Shown here piece after piece: positions 7,259 through 16,741 of a stretch of 64,000 nt of DNA; position 1 is the stretch's first letter; each line of letters begins with the position of its first letter. The notes under the pieces were generated by a model that worked only from the letters and a program-made list of their open reading frames with translations, had not been told where the DNA came from and did not search any database. The translations under genes and the position numbers were made by a program. The stretch comes from Cyanothece sp. BG0011. GTDB lineage: Bacteria; Cyanobacteriota; Cyanobacteriia; Cyanobacteriales; Microcystaceae. The stretch is from the NCBI RefSeq assembly GCF_003013815.1, contig NZ_PRLH01000001.1, forward strand, positions 1 through 64,000, given 5' to 3'.

Positions 7259-10200
7259 ATGAAAATTAGCCAAACAATTGAACAACTCCGTCGACTGACA
7301 CAAATTAATGTACAGAATAATTGGTTAGGTACTTCAGAAGAAATAGAGATCAACAATATTAATGTTGATAACTTAGACTTAATGATAGGTAATGACAAAG
7401 GATATTTAATCTGGGAAGGAGGAAGTCAATTAAAATGGTTAGTGCAAAAATTTATTATTCCTGAAGACTTAGAAAGTTATCCTTTGCAGGGACTTTCCTT
7501 GAGATTATCTCTTGTCTGGTGGGCAGAAATAGCGCAAATTTTTGTTAATGGTAAGTTAGTCCAAGAAGGAGATTTATTTGATAGTTTAGCTAGAGTTTTA
7601 TTAACTGATTTTGCTCAACCAGGACAAGAATTTTTATTGTGTTTACGGTTAATAAGTCCTGGCCATGATATTGGGGCATTAATGAAGTCTCAATTATTAT
7701 ATGAAAGTGATTATAATTCTCTCGACCCTGGTTTTGTTGCTGATGAAATTGCTGTTTTATTTAACTATTTATCAAAGTTTAAACCTGAAACATTAGATTT
7801 TGTAGAAGAGACTCTCAATAAGATTGATTGGAATTATGTTCACAATAAAAACAAATTTAATGATGAATTAAATAAAGTAAGAGAACAATTACAACCTCTC
7901 AGTAATGAGATTAAACAACGTCATTTTAACATTGTTGGTCATGCTCATTTAGACATGGCTTGGTTATGGACAGTAGACGAAACCTGGGAAGTTGCAGAAC
8001 GAACCTTTAGGTCAGTGATTAACTTACAACAAGAATTTAATGACCTTACATTTTGTCATACAACCCCCGTTCTTTACGAATGGATCGAAAACAATCGTCC
8101 TGAGCTTTTTAAACAGATTCAAGCCTCATATCAAGCAGGTACATGGGAAATTTTAGGAGGGATGTGGGTCGAACCAGAGGTTAATTTAGTGTCAGGAGAA
8201 TCTATTGTTAGACAGATTTTGTATGGACAAAAATATATCAAAGAAAAATTCGGAAGCATCACAGAAATTGCCTGGCTACCTGATAGTTTTGGATTTTGTT
8301 TACAGTTACCGCAACTATTTAAACAAAGTGGAATCAATTATTTTGTTACGGGTAAACTTCACTGGAATAGTACCGTAGAATTCCCTCATGGGGCTTTTTG
8401 GTGGCAATCTCTTGATGGCACACAATTATTAACCGTAATGTCTCCCCCCAATGTGGAAGGAGTGATGACAACCCATCCTATTACTATGACTAACTATAGT
8501 GTGAAATGGGAACAACAAACGGGGTTAAAAGAAATACTATGGATACCAGGAGTTGGAGATCATGGCGGTGGTCCAACCCGTGACATGATCGAAGTTAGTC
8601 AACGCTGGCAGCAGTCTCCTTTTTTCCCAAAAGTTGATTTTACAACGGCTAAAGGTTATCTAGATAAGGTTAAAAATATTGTTGAAAATGGTTTAGAGAT
8701 TCCTATATGGGAGGATGAACTTTATTTAGATTTACATCGCGGTTATTATACCAGTCACGCTGATCAAAAATATTATAATCGTCGAAGCGAAGAATTATTA
8801 TATGAAGCGGAGTTATGGTCATCTTTAGCAGCTATGATTGAAGATAAAACAATAGATAATGAAGTAAAAAGTAGGATAGAATTAGCTTGGAAAAAAGTCT
8901 TATTTAATCAATTTCATGATATTTTACCAGGAACGGCTATTACCGATGTTTTTGTACAAGCAAATGAAGAGTGGAAAGAAGTTCAAAGTATAGGCAAAAG
9001 TATCTTAGAATCTGCCTTAGAAAAAATTATATTATCTATTCAAATTCCTGATATGACTGAGATTGAGGGAAAGCCGATTATTATTTTTAACTCCCTAAAC
9101 TGGGAGCGATCGCAAATAGTAGAAATTGATAACAATTATGATGTTTATGACTTAGAAAATAATCAATTAATTACTCAAGTTTCCCATAACAATAATTTAT
9201 TATTTTTAGCTGAAGCCATTCCTTCTATGGGTTATCGTATGTTCTGGCTGTTTCCTTGTGAGAGTAAGAAAAAAGAACCAAAAATATTGCAGCAAAAAGA
9301 AACTATTTTAGAAAATGAATATCTGAAAGTAATAATTAATAATACGACAGGAAACATTGATAGTATATATGACAAAAATTATGATACGGAAATTTTAAAA
9401 GGAGAAGGAAACCAATTACAAAGCTTTCAAGATCAAGGACAATATTGGGATGCGTGGAATATTGACCCCAATTATAATAATTATTCCTTACCTGATACAA
9501 AATTAAAATCCATAGAAACGTTAGAAATAGGACCGTTGCGATGGAAAGTGAGAGTTATTAGGACATTAGGAAAATCAGAGTTTACACAAGATTATATCTT
9601 GCAGAAACATTCAGCAATTTTAGAAATTAAAACCAAAGTTAATTGGCAAGAAACCTATGTATTAGTTAAAGCAGCCTTTCCTTTTAACTTAATAGCAGAC
9701 TATACCAGTTATGAGATTCCTTTTGGAACCATTCAACGAACGAATTTACCCCAAACTTCCTATGAAAAAGCGAAATGGGAAGTGCCGGCTTTACGATGGG
9801 CAGATGTAACTGATAATAATAAAAACTATGGAGTTAGCTTGTTAAATGACTGTAAATATGGCTATGATAGTCAAAGCGATCGCTTGAAACTTACCCTACT
9901 AAAAAGTCCCCGATGGCCTGACCCCACTTGCGACATTGGACAACATGAATTTACCTATGCTATCTATCCCCATCAAGGGAGTTGGCAAGAAGCAAAAACC
10001 GTGCAAAAAGCCCGTGAATTAAATATTCCTTTAAAAGTGGTAATTCCTAACAATAAAATCAATAATCAAGGGACATTACCCCCCATTTTTTCAGGGTTAA
10101 CCATAGAACCTGATAACTTGATTATCTCTGCATTAAAACCCGTAGAAAATGGAAGTAATGAGTATATTTTGCGCTGCTATGAATGTGAAGGGAAACCCAC

Positions 10201-10330
10201 TAATCTTGAGATCGCAAGTGATTTAAACTTAAGATTAGGTCAAGCAGTTAACTTATTAGAAGAAAAAACCAATGATGATAATAAAATCCAACCTTGGAAA
10301 ATTGCAAGTTTTGAACTAAAAAAAGAATAG
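7259..10330 (+). CDS. Alpha-mannosidase, glycoside hydrolase family 38
   Basis: A 1023-residue GH38 enzyme that releases alpha-linked mannose with retention of configuration. After a beta-sandwich N-terminal region (to about residue 210), the catalytic domain starts with the zinc-binding GHAHLDMAWLW, where His228, His230 and Asp232 correspond to family metal ligands. The likely nucleophile is Asp342 in AWLPDSFGF. A further family motif is DHGGGPTRDMI. The helical middle domain contains KKVLFNQFHDILPGTAITDV, with a conserved His-Asp. The C-terminal half is the usual beta-sandwich region. No signal peptide is visible, so it is probably cytosolic and may recycle mannose from glycans. It is followed by a 206-bp gap before the porin. 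Confidence 0.92.
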   Translation: MKISQTIEQLRRLTQINVQNNWLGTSEEIEINNINVDNLDLMIGNDKGYLIWEGGSQLKWLVQKFIIPEDLESYPLQGLSLRLSLVWWAEIAQIFVNGKLVQEGDLFDSLARVLLTDFAQPGQEFLLCLRLISPGHDIGALMKSQLLYESDYNSLDPGFVADEIAVLFNYLSKFKPETLDFVEETLNKIDWNYVHNKNKFNDELNKVREQLQPLSNEIKQRHFNIVGHAHLDMAWLWTVDETWEVAERTFRSVINLQQEFNDLTFCHTTPVLYEWIENNRPELFKQIQASYQAGTWEILGGMWVEPEVNLVSGESIVRQILYGQKYIKEKFGSITEIAWLPDSFGFCLQLPQLFKQSGINYFVTGKLHWNSTVEFPHGAFWWQSLDGTQLLTVMSPPNVEGVMTTHPITMTNYSVKWEQQTGLKEILWIPGVGDHGGGPTRDMIEVSQRWQQSPFFPKVDFTTAKGYLDKVKNIVENGLEIPIWEDELYLDLHRGYYTSHADQKYYNRRSEELLYEAELWSSLAAMIEDKTIDNEVKSRIELAWKKVLFNQFHDILPGTAITDVFVQANEEWKEVQSIGKSILESALEKIILSIQIPDMTEIEGKPIIIFNSLNWERSQIVEIDNNYDVYDLENNQLITQVSHNNNLLFLAEAIPSMGYRMFWLFPCESKKKEPKILQQKETILENEYLKVIINNTTGNIDSIYDKNYDTEILKGEGNQLQSFQDQGQYWDAWNIDPNYNNYSLPDTKLKSIETLEIGPLRWKVRVIRTLGKSEFTQDYILQKHSAILEIKTKVNWQETYVLVKAAFPFNLIADYTSYEIPFGTIQRTNLPQTSYEKAKWEVPALRWADVTDNNKNYGVSLLNDCKYGYDSQSDRLKLTLLKSPRWPDPTCDIGQHEFTYAIYPHQGSWQEAKTVQKARELNIPLKVVIPNNKINNQGTLPPIFSGLTIEPDNLIISALKPVENGSNEYILRCYECEGKPTNLEIASDLNLRLGQAVNLLEEKTNDDNKIQPWKIASFELKKE

Positions 10331-10536
10331 TGTCTGTTTTTTGGTTTTTTTGTACTAGCAATGAGATATTAGTAAACAAATTTTAAATAAAGTTTAAGAA
10401 ATAATGATGATTTAAGGTATGTTGAAAGTAAAATGTTTATTCTGAACAATATTTTAGGTAATGACTCAAACAAAGCAATTTAAGAGACTCAGTTTACCTT
10501 AATTCATTAAATTCGTAGGTGTGAGAATTAATTTCA

Positions 10537-12300
10537 ATGTTGAAATTTTTACTAACGATGACAGTATCTCCGACCATAATCGGTCTGTCTTTTTTGGTTG
10601 CCCAAACAGCGATCGCTTCTTCTGATAACAACGAGAACCGAGAAACGGTTTCTTCCATAGAAGCTTTAGAAGTGATTCGTAACCGTCCCCAATTAAAAAC
10701 CCCCCTGAACCGCGATACGTCTAAACAGTTTCAGGATGTAGGCAGTAGCCCTTCTATGACTCAAGTAACCAGTGTCGGGGAACTACGGGATATTTCCCCC
10801 ACAGACTGGGCTTATGAAGCCTTACGCAGCTTAGTAGAACGGTATGGTTGTATTGTAGGCTATCCCGATCGCACCTATAGAGGAGATCGAGCTTTAAGTC
10901 GTTGGGAGTTTGCAGCCGGTTTAAATGCTTGTCTCAATACCATGGAGCGACTGATCCAGGAAAATGTCGCCGTTTTACGGGAAGATATCGAGAAATTAAA
11001 ACGGTTGGCACAGGAATTTGAGCAAGAATTAATCGCTTTAGGTGCTAGGGTCAGTAATCTTGAAGAAAGAGTCGCTTTCCTAGAAGAACATCAATTTTCC
11101 ACCACCACCAAGTTAAACGGAGAAGTCATTATGACCCTCTCCGGTGCGTGGGGAGAAAGGGCCTTAGATTTTCGTGAACAAGACTTATTCAATCAAGGGT
11201 TACTCGAAAGACGGCGCATTGATGACAATGGGGTAATTGGTCATCGAAGCCGTTTTAACTTCGATACCAGTTTTACTGGAGAAGACTTACTCAAAACCCG
11301 TTTTGAAAGCGGTACCATTGTTAACTGGTCAGACCCCACCGGCACCGAAATGGCCCGTCTTGGCCATGACTCTGAAAGTGGTAGTGATACCTTCATCGAT
11401 GACGTTTACTATCGCTTCCCCATTGGCAACTTAACCACCTGGGTAGGGGCAAACTCTTTAGATATTGACGATATTTTTGATGTCGGTAACCCCCTCTTAT
11501 TCGCTGAAGAATCTGGGGGTTTATCCCGTTTCATCCGCTATAACCCCATTACCTTCCGTGGACCAGAAGGAAAAGGTATCGGTATCAACTATGCGTTCAA
11601 TGATGTCTTCATCCTCAGAGGACTCTATTTAAGTGACACTGCGAATGATCCCTCTCTGGGCAATGGTTTATTCAACGGTAACTATAGTACAGGGGCCCAG
11701 TTAGGGGTTTATCCTAGCGATGCTTTCAGTTTCACCTTTACCTATCTTCACTCTTACTTTGCGGCCGGAAATTCTGATATTTCTTCGAGTACCGGTAGTT
11801 ATGTCGAACCGGATAACCAAACCCCCCAAACCGGTCAAGGGATTGCGAAAGATCCCTTCTTAGGGGCCCCAACCATTCGGGATAGTTATGGTATTACAGG
11901 AAACTGGCGTATTAATGAAACCTTTAACTTCTCTGCTTGGGGGGGTTATGCGTTAGCTCGCGCCCAAGGTTTAGATGCTGAGGGAAATAGTCGTAAAGGC
12001 TTTGGGTCTGATGTTTGGGCTTGGAGTGCATCTTTATCCATGGTGGATATTGGTAAAGAAGGGGCGGTTTTAAGTATTGCCGGGGGTTCTATTACCAATA
12101 GTCGGCGAATTGATGCCCTTACGGGAGATTTAACGGTTCCTGACCAAGATACGCCCTATATTATCGAAACTCAATATCGTTATCCCCTCAACGATAATAT
12201 TTTGTTGACTCCAGGGGTGTTTGTTATTCTGCAACCGGATGGTAATAACGAAAATAATAGTATTTGGGTGGGTGCTTTACGAACCACATTTACTTTTTAA
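10537..12300 (+). CDS. Iron-uptake porin (SLH domain plus OprB-type barrel)
   Basis: An outer-membrane porin of the cyanobacterial family implicated in inorganic iron uptake. Order of parts: an N-terminal signal peptide (hydrophobic IIGLSFLVAQTAIAS, cleavage near residue 28), an SLH domain about residues 80-140 (ISPTDWAYEALRSLVERYG through LSRWEFAAGLNACLN) that binds peptidoglycan-linked glycan, a coiled-coil about 140-190 (LIALGARVSNLEERVAFLEE), and a beta-barrel to the end. It ends in Phe (ALRTTFTF), the usual outer-membrane insertion signal. The 587-residue length is normal. A stem-loop terminator follows at 12354-12394. Neighbours offer no iron genes. Confidence 0.9.
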   Translation: MLKFLLTMTVSPTIIGLSFLVAQTAIASSDNNENRETVSSIEALEVIRNRPQLKTPLNRDTSKQFQDVGSSPSMTQVTSVGELRDISPTDWAYEALRSLVERYGCIVGYPDRTYRGDRALSRWEFAAGLNACLNTMERLIQENVAVLREDIEKLKRLAQEFEQELIALGARVSNLEERVAFLEEHQFSTTTKLNGEVIMTLSGAWGERALDFREQDLFNQGLLERRRIDDNGVIGHRSRFNFDTSFTGEDLLKTRFESGTIVNWSDPTGTEMARLGHDSESGSDTFIDDVYYRFPIGNLTTWVGANSLDIDDIFDVGNPLLFAEESGGLSRFIRYNPITFRGPEGKGIGINYAFNDVFILRGLYLSDTANDPSLGNGLFNGNYSTGAQLGVYPSDAFSFTFTYLHSYFAAGNSDISSSTGSYVEPDNQTPQTGQGIAKDPFLGAPTIRDSYGITGNWRINETFNFSAWGGYALARAQGLDAEGNSRKGFGSDVWAWSASLSMVDIGKEGAVLSIAGGSITNSRRIDALTGDLTVPDQDTPYIIETQYRYPLNDNILLTPGVFVILQPDGNNENNSIWVGALRTTFTF

Positions 12301-12353
12301 AAACCTATCTTAGAGATTTCTCCTGTCTACTTTGATATAAGCCAATAACACGA

Positions 12354-12394
12354 AAATGAACTAACCTTTTAAAGATTAGTTCATTTATTTATTT
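12354..12394 (+). terminator. Rho-independent terminator after the porin gene
   Basis: AAATGAACTAA (12354-12364) pairs with TTAGTTCATTT (12376-12386) as a perfect 11-bp stem with an 11-base loop, followed by T-rich sequence. It starts 54 bases past the porin stop. Confidence 0.75.
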
Positions 12395-12413
12395 CTACTG
12401 TTTGGACTCATTT

Positions 12414-12533
12414 ATACTAAATCCGATTCTCAAAACCCACTTATAGAGTTCTCGAAAAATCTCTCTCCCTGCTCCCTTTGCTCCGGCGCTCCCTGCTCTC
12501 GCAAAAGGGAGGTATGGCAAACGGATTTAGTAT
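12414..12533. mobile_element. MITE-like element with 12-bp terminal inverted repeats
   Basis: ATACTAAATCCG at 12414-12425 and its exact reverse complement at 12522-12533 bound a 120-bp non-coding segment. The interior carries imperfect GGGAG-type repeats on the minus strand, including a GCGCCGGAG core shared with 4325-4376. There is no reading frame for a transposase, so it would be non-autonomous. Its right end touches the stop codon of the minus-strand gene at 12533. Confidence 0.6.
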
Positions 12534-12880
12534 TAGTTATAGGTAATGCTTTGTAGCTGCATATTGACAGTATCTAGATAAGCTTGATTACTGATATAGT
12601 CAGAAGATAGTCTGCCTTTAGTAATAGCACTTCTCACGATGATTTCTGCATCAATTTTTTGCGAGATTAATGCCTGTTTAAATGCTCCATGACTAGGAAT
12701 TCCTAAATCAGAAAAATATCCTCGATAAGCCAGTTGTACGAGGTTAACGGGTGTGACTTGAGCAAAACTTTCGTAAGAGGGTTGAAGATTAACTTTAGCC
12801 ACTTCTTCAGAAGCAATTGCTGGAGTAGCAACGTTTGAAAGAAGAACGACTGAAATGCCACCAAGAATAAGATTTTTCAT
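12533..12880 (-). CDS. Secreted small conserved cyanobacterial protein
   Basis: A 115-residue protein with a clear signal peptide (MKNLILGGISVVLLSNVATPAIAS, cut near residue 24). The mature part holds the pattern LAYRGYFSDLGIPSHGAF, then a helix pair ending in YISNQAYLDTVNMQLQSI. I recall similar secreted proteins with an RGYF-x5-IPS motif in many cyanobacteria, of unknown function. The stop codon lies exactly at the edge of the MITE-like element at 12414-12533, so the last few residues may have been changed by the insertion. The upstream 450 bp separate it from the divergent stress-protein gene. Confidence 0.65.
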   Translation of the reverse strand: MKNLILGGISVVLLSNVATPAIASEEVAKVNLQPSYESFAQVTPVNLVQLAYRGYFSDLGIPSHGAFKQALISQKIDAEIIVRSAITKGRLSSDYISNQAYLDTVNMQLQSITYN

Positions 12881-13331
12881 AGGAATTATTACAGACTATG
12901 CTGATGAGTAAGGAGCAGAACGAAAGGATACTTTTTGTCATCAAAGCTTGAAATTAAACTGATAGATATCTTGATTAACTTCAGGATAAATCTTGACAAC
13001 ATCTGAACTAACCATAAATCACATTTTAAAAGGTAGTAGTATAAGTCGTCTTCCCCCAATTAGGTCATACCATTGGAGGACGAGAATAATTGAAAACTCT
13101 AATTTCCTGAAAATGGTTGAAAAAAAATTGACAGTTTTTTTCTTTAGAAATCGCTCTAAAAGGGAGTAAGCTGTTGTGCATTTAAACTGGGATAAGTCAA
13201 ATTATGTATAAAAGCTGTATCCTAACCCATTTTTGCCTTTTGCCTTTTGACTTTTGACTTCTAAAACACATTTAAAATGTGTTTTAGCTTATCTGTTATA
13301 ATAAAAATGCTATAATTAGCATGAGAAAATT
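12881..13331. other. 451-bp divergent intergenic region
   Basis: It holds the promoters of the secreted-protein gene and of the universal stress protein. Visible items are short GCCTTTT/GACTTTT direct repeats around 13230-13260, a perfect 11+11 inverted repeat at 13261-13287, and two TATAAT boxes at 13297-13302 and 13311-13316. I see no gene or RNA with confidence. Confidence 0.55.
13261..13287. promoter_or_regulatory. Inverted repeat overlapping the usp promoter -35 region
   Basis: CTAAAACACAT, spacer TTAAA, ATGTGTTTTAG is a perfect 11+11 inverted repeat. A TATAAT at 13297-13302 lies nine bases downstream, so the repeat covers where the -35 box should be. It ends 44 bases before the GTG start of the stress-protein gene. 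A repressor or activator site is likely. Confidence 0.5.
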
Positions 13332-13763
13332 GTGAAACTTCTGGTCGCCGTTGACTGTTCTGATTCTACGCAAAAAGTAGTTAACAAAGCCCAAGAAATG
13401 GCTAAGGCTTTGTCAGCAACATTATGGATTATTCATGTTGCCCAACCAGAACCGGATTTTGTGGGTTATGAAACCGGACCCCAAACAGAAAGAGATTATG
13501 TTGCTCAAAGATTCCGCACCGAACATTCTCAAATTCAGGAAATAGCTGAAATATTACGCAATCAAGGCATAGAAACAACCGCATTATTAATACAAGGACC
13601 AACAGTAGAAACCATTATCACAGAAGCGAAAAAATTAGAAGCAGATATGATTATTATGGGATCTCATGGACGTAACCCCATTTCTGAACTGTTTCTAGGA
13701 AGTGTCAGTAAAGGGGTTATTTCACAGTCTAATTGTCCTATTCTAGTGGTTCCCATTCATTAA
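13332..13763 (+). CDS. Universal stress protein (UspA family)
   Basis: A 143-residue single-domain Usp with an ATP-binding Rossmann-like fold. It starts KLLVAVDCSDSTQKVVNKA, and the C-terminal nucleotide-binding motif G-x2-G-x9-G-S is complete in GSHGRNPISELFLGSVS, followed by the terminal strand CPILVVP. This motif marks the ATP-binding subgroup. Start codon is GTG at 13332; an ATG at 13321 is out of frame and hits a stop at once. An operator-like palindrome precedes it, so expression is probably regulated. Exact stress signal is not visible. It is convergent with tatC, with a hairpin in between. Confidence 0.9.
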   Translation: MKLLVAVDCSDSTQKVVNKAQEMAKALSATLWIIHVAQPEPDFVGYETGPQTERDYVAQRFRTEHSQIQEIAEILRNQGIETTALLIQGPTVETIITEAKKLEADMIIMGSHGRNPISELFLGSVSKGVISQSNCPILVVPIH

Positions 13764-13827
13764 TTAATGCGAACTTAGATGATCATCGGTTACTGACGAA
13801 GATAGGCAAAAGGCAAGAGGCAAAAGC

Positions 13828-13870
13828 GAGTGTCTAATTCGTCGTTGTACGGCGAATGTAAGAGACACTC
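13828..13870. terminator. Stem-loop between convergent usp and tatC genes
   Basis: Outer stem GAGTGTCT (13828-13835) with AGACACTC (13863-13870) and inner stem ATTCGTCG with CGGCGAAT (one G-T wobble) enclose the loop TTGTA. It is centred between two convergent genes and could stop transcription from either side, although no T-run is present. A dispersed palindromic repeat is the alternative. Confidence 0.45.
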
Positions 13871-13911
13871 AAGACAGGCAAGAGTGTTTCATGTTGATGC
13901 TAACTCATTCA

Positions 13912-14676
13912 TTATTTTCCACTCAATTTAACCAAGCCAATACCGCCAAAATATAACCCTAACACAGCAGAAGCTAATAACGATTGAGTCAAAGGATCAG
14001 TGGAAGGGGTTAAAACTGCCCCTAAAATAACTGCCCCTAAAATGATGACACGCCATCCTTTTAACATCTGGTTTGATGAGACAATGCCTAACTGTCCTAA
14101 AATTAATTGAATGACAGGAATTTGAAAGGCAATGCCTGTGCTAAACATTAATAATAAAACAAATTCAAAATAACGATCAATCGACCAAGATTGTTCAACA
14201 ACATCGGCCCCATAACTAATAAAAAAGTTTAAAGCAGCCGGAATTAAAGCCCAATAAGAAAAGCCAATACCGGCAAAAAATAAAACACCCGAACCCAACA
14301 CCACCGGGCCTAATAAACGGCGTTCTCGACGGGTTAAACCGGGTAAAACAAACTGAATCACCTGATAAAGAATAAAGGGACTGGCCACTAATATACCGCT
14401 ATAACCTGCCACCTTAATAGAAACAAAAAAGAACTCCCCAGGGGCCAACTGTAAAAATTCAACTCCTTGTGCCGGAATTTGTAGCCATCTCACTAGGGGT
14501 TTGACTATCAGAAAACAGCCGATCATGGCAATCACTACGGCAATTAACGCATAAAAAATACGCATCCGTAGTTCTTCAAGATGATCAAACAATGACATCT
14601 CTAGTTCATCGGGTATTTCATCGAGATAAGTGTTGTTTTCAACTTCGGTACGGGGTTGACTATCGGTTTGGGTCAT
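13912..14676 (-). CDS. tatC: Sec-independent protein translocase TatC
   Basis: The receptor subunit of the twin-arginine translocase, which recognises RR signal peptides and exports folded proteins across the cytoplasmic and thylakoid membranes. The 254-residue protein has an acidic N-terminal tail, the conserved [17 protein letters not shown] motif, and six predicted membrane helices. The loop [22 protein letters not shown] and the [12 protein letters not shown] motif after helix 2 are classic. Length is normal for cyanobacteria. The tatA partner is not in the window. A client candidate here is the xylanase at 58185-59279, which has an RR signal. It lies 61 bp downstream of the diguanylate cyclase gene on the same strand. 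Confidence 0.95.
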   Translation of the reverse strand: MTQTDSQPRTEVENNTYLDEIPDELEMSLFDHLEELRMRIFYALIAVVIAMIGCFLIVKPLVRWLQIPAQGVEFLQLAPGEFFFVSIKVAGYSGILVASPFILYQVIQFVLPGLTRRERRLLGPVVLGSGVLFFAGIGFSYWALIPAALNFFISYGADVVEQSWSIDRYFEFVLLLMFSTGIAFQIPVIQLILGQLGIVSSNQMLKGWRVIILGAVILGAVLTPSTDPLTQSLLASAVLGLYFGGIGLVKLSGK

Positions 14677-14737
14677 AACATCTCTGCCATGGAGTTGATC
14701 ATTTCCTATTGTAAGAAAAAATGTTCAACTTCTGCGA

Positions 14738-16741
14738 CTATTGTGGGAGTAAATCAGCCGAAATGAGGCGATCGCGTCCTTGTTCTTTGGCTTTCAATAA
14801 AGCTAAATCGGCCTTTTGTAACAAGACTTTAGGGTTTTCTCCATGATTGGGAAAGGCAGAAACCCCTAGAGAAACGGTAATTATTCCTAAAGATTGGTGG
14901 CTGTATTGAATATGTAATTGTTTAATACCTAAGCGTAATTGTTCAGCCCTTTCTATAGCATTTTCTAAAGACGCATGGGGTAAAATAATGGTAAATTCTT
15001 CTCCTCCAAAACGACAAGCAATATCCGACTGACGGACATTTTCTTGTAAAAATGTGCCAATACTTTTTAAGACCATATCCCCGGCCTCATGACCAAAGGT
15101 ATCGTTAAACTGTTTAAAATGATCCACATCTAACATAATAATTCCCAAGGGCTTATTTTCTCGAACCACTCGATGTAATTCTCGATCAATAGAAGCATCT
15201 AAATAACGACGGTTAAACAGTCCGGTTAAAGGATCTCGGAAGCTTTGATATTGTAGGGTTTCTCTCAGCTTTAAATTAGCTAAAGAAATCGCGATTTGTT
15301 TAGATATTGCCTCAGCTAATCGCTTTTGACTGAGGGTTATTGCTTGTTCTGATATTGAATGTAAATAAAGTAATCCTAGGGTGTCTCCTTGTGCCATCAT
15401 CGGGACACATAAGGTATTACCTAAATTATCATTTTTTTCAATATGTTGACAATATAAATTAGGATAATCAGTCTTTCCTGAATGACAGGTTCCTCGTCTT
15501 AAACCCCAACATTGCTCAGGGTTTATCATATTATTAGTATTTAAATTTTCTCCCCAATTTGCTATTAATTCTAGTAAATCATGGGATGGTTTAAGGGTAA
15601 ATACTGCCCCTGCAAACTCGGGGAATATGGGCTTTAATAAATCGGATAAAGTGGTTTCTGCTTCTGAGATAGATAAACAAGCTTGTAAAAAATCTGTCAT
15701 TTCTCCTAATAGGATCATTTCTTGAGTCCTAGTTTCTAATTCTTGTACTCTTTCTCCTAATTGTTGGTTGACATTTTTAATGGATAATTCTGTTTCTTTT
15801 TTGAGGGTAATGTCAGAGGCAATAGTTAAAATTTGCTTTGATTTTTGTTCAGTATTTCGACTAAAAACTGTTTTTCTAGTTTGTATCCAATGCCAATTGT
15901 TTTGACTATCTTTGAGACGACATTCTATTTCTAAATAGCTATCGTCTTTTAAGTTCATACATCGTTCTCGATACTGTTTCATTCTACCTTGATCTTCAGG
16001 ATGAATTAAAGAGGAAAAAATATCGGCTTCCATCTGGTTGACTTCTTGCAGGGTATACCCTAAAATTTCTGTGATAAAACGGTTACAATAAATAGTTTTA
16101 TTGTCAATTAAATCATAAATATATAAAAGGTTTGGGGTTAAATCAGCAATACGTTGAGTAAATCTTTGATTTTCTCGTAAAGCAGTTTCAAAATTTTCTC
16201 TTTCTTGAACTTCAATTTTTAATTGTGTATTGGTTTGTTCGAGTTCTGCTGTTCTTCGTTTCACTCTATTTTCTAATTCTTCATTGAGTTGACGAATAAT
16301 TTTTTCTGCTGTTTCTTTTTCTTTTATTTTTGATTCTAATTCACGATTTAAAACTTCTAATTCATAGGGGGAACGTAACGCTAACGCTTTCGGAACAATA
16401 GGAATTAAACTAATAGCTGTATAAAGAGAAATCATAGCAGTAAAGCTTTTAATTGCTCCTGATAACCAATAAATAGGGATATAAAGGGTGATAACTGAAA
16501 AAATATGAGTCGTTCCACAGGATAAAATAAATGCCCCAAACAGAATGATAACCCCTTTAAAGGGCATATCTTGTCGCTGACGAATAAAATATAAGAGAAT
16601 AATAGGAATAGAAAAATAAGCAATGGCAATAAACCCATCAGAAATAATGTGTAACCATAGCAAAGACGGTTGCCATAAATAACAATGTCCATGAGGAATA
16701 TATTGATCATGGGAAAAGAGTTGGGTGAAAAATTTTTGCAT
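14738..16741 (-). CDS. Diguanylate cyclase with ethylene-receptor-like membrane sensor, PAS and GAF
   Basis: A 667-residue sensor enzyme that should make c-di-GMP. Residues 1-120 are a three-helix membrane domain like plant ETR1. All residues known to matter for copper and ethylene binding are present with a constant +10 offset: Asp35, Tyr42, Ile45, Pro46, Cys75 and His79 (motifs LHIISDGFIAIAYFSIP and LSCGTTH). Next come a coiled-coil (about 125-185), a PAS domain (about 195-310), a second coil, a GAF domain (about 345-490) and a GGDEF domain (about 495-660). The active-site loop is GGEEF, and an RxxD inhibitory site (RQSD) sits five residues ahead, so activity and feedback are expected. Most ethylene-type cyanobacterial sensors are histidine kinases; this one signals through c-di-GMP. 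Confidence 0.9.
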   Translation of the reverse strand: MQKFFTQLFSHDQYIPHGHCYLWQPSLLWLHIISDGFIAIAYFSIPIILLYFIRQRQDMPFKGVIILFGAFILSCGTTHIFSVITLYIPIYWLSGAIKSFTAMISLYTAISLIPIVPKALALRSPYELEVLNRELESKIKEKETAEKIIRQLNEELENRVKRRTAELEQTNTQLKIEVQERENFETALRENQRFTQRIADLTPNLLYIYDLIDNKTIYCNRFITEILGYTLQEVNQMEADIFSSLIHPEDQGRMKQYRERCMNLKDDSYLEIECRLKDSQNNWHWIQTRKTVFSRNTEQKSKQILTIASDITLKKETELSIKNVNQQLGERVQELETRTQEMILLGEMTDFLQACLSISEAETTLSDLLKPIFPEFAGAVFTLKPSHDLLELIANWGENLNTNNMINPEQCWGLRRGTCHSGKTDYPNLYCQHIEKNDNLGNTLCVPMMAQGDTLGLLYLHSISEQAITLSQKRLAEAISKQIAISLANLKLRETLQYQSFRDPLTGLFNRRYLDASIDRELHRVVRENKPLGIIMLDVDHFKQFNDTFGHEAGDMVLKSIGTFLQENVRQSDIACRFGGEEFTIILPHASLENAIERAEQLRLGIKQLHIQYSHQSLGIITVSLGVSAFPNHGENPKVLLQKADLALLKAKEQGRDRLISADLLPQ

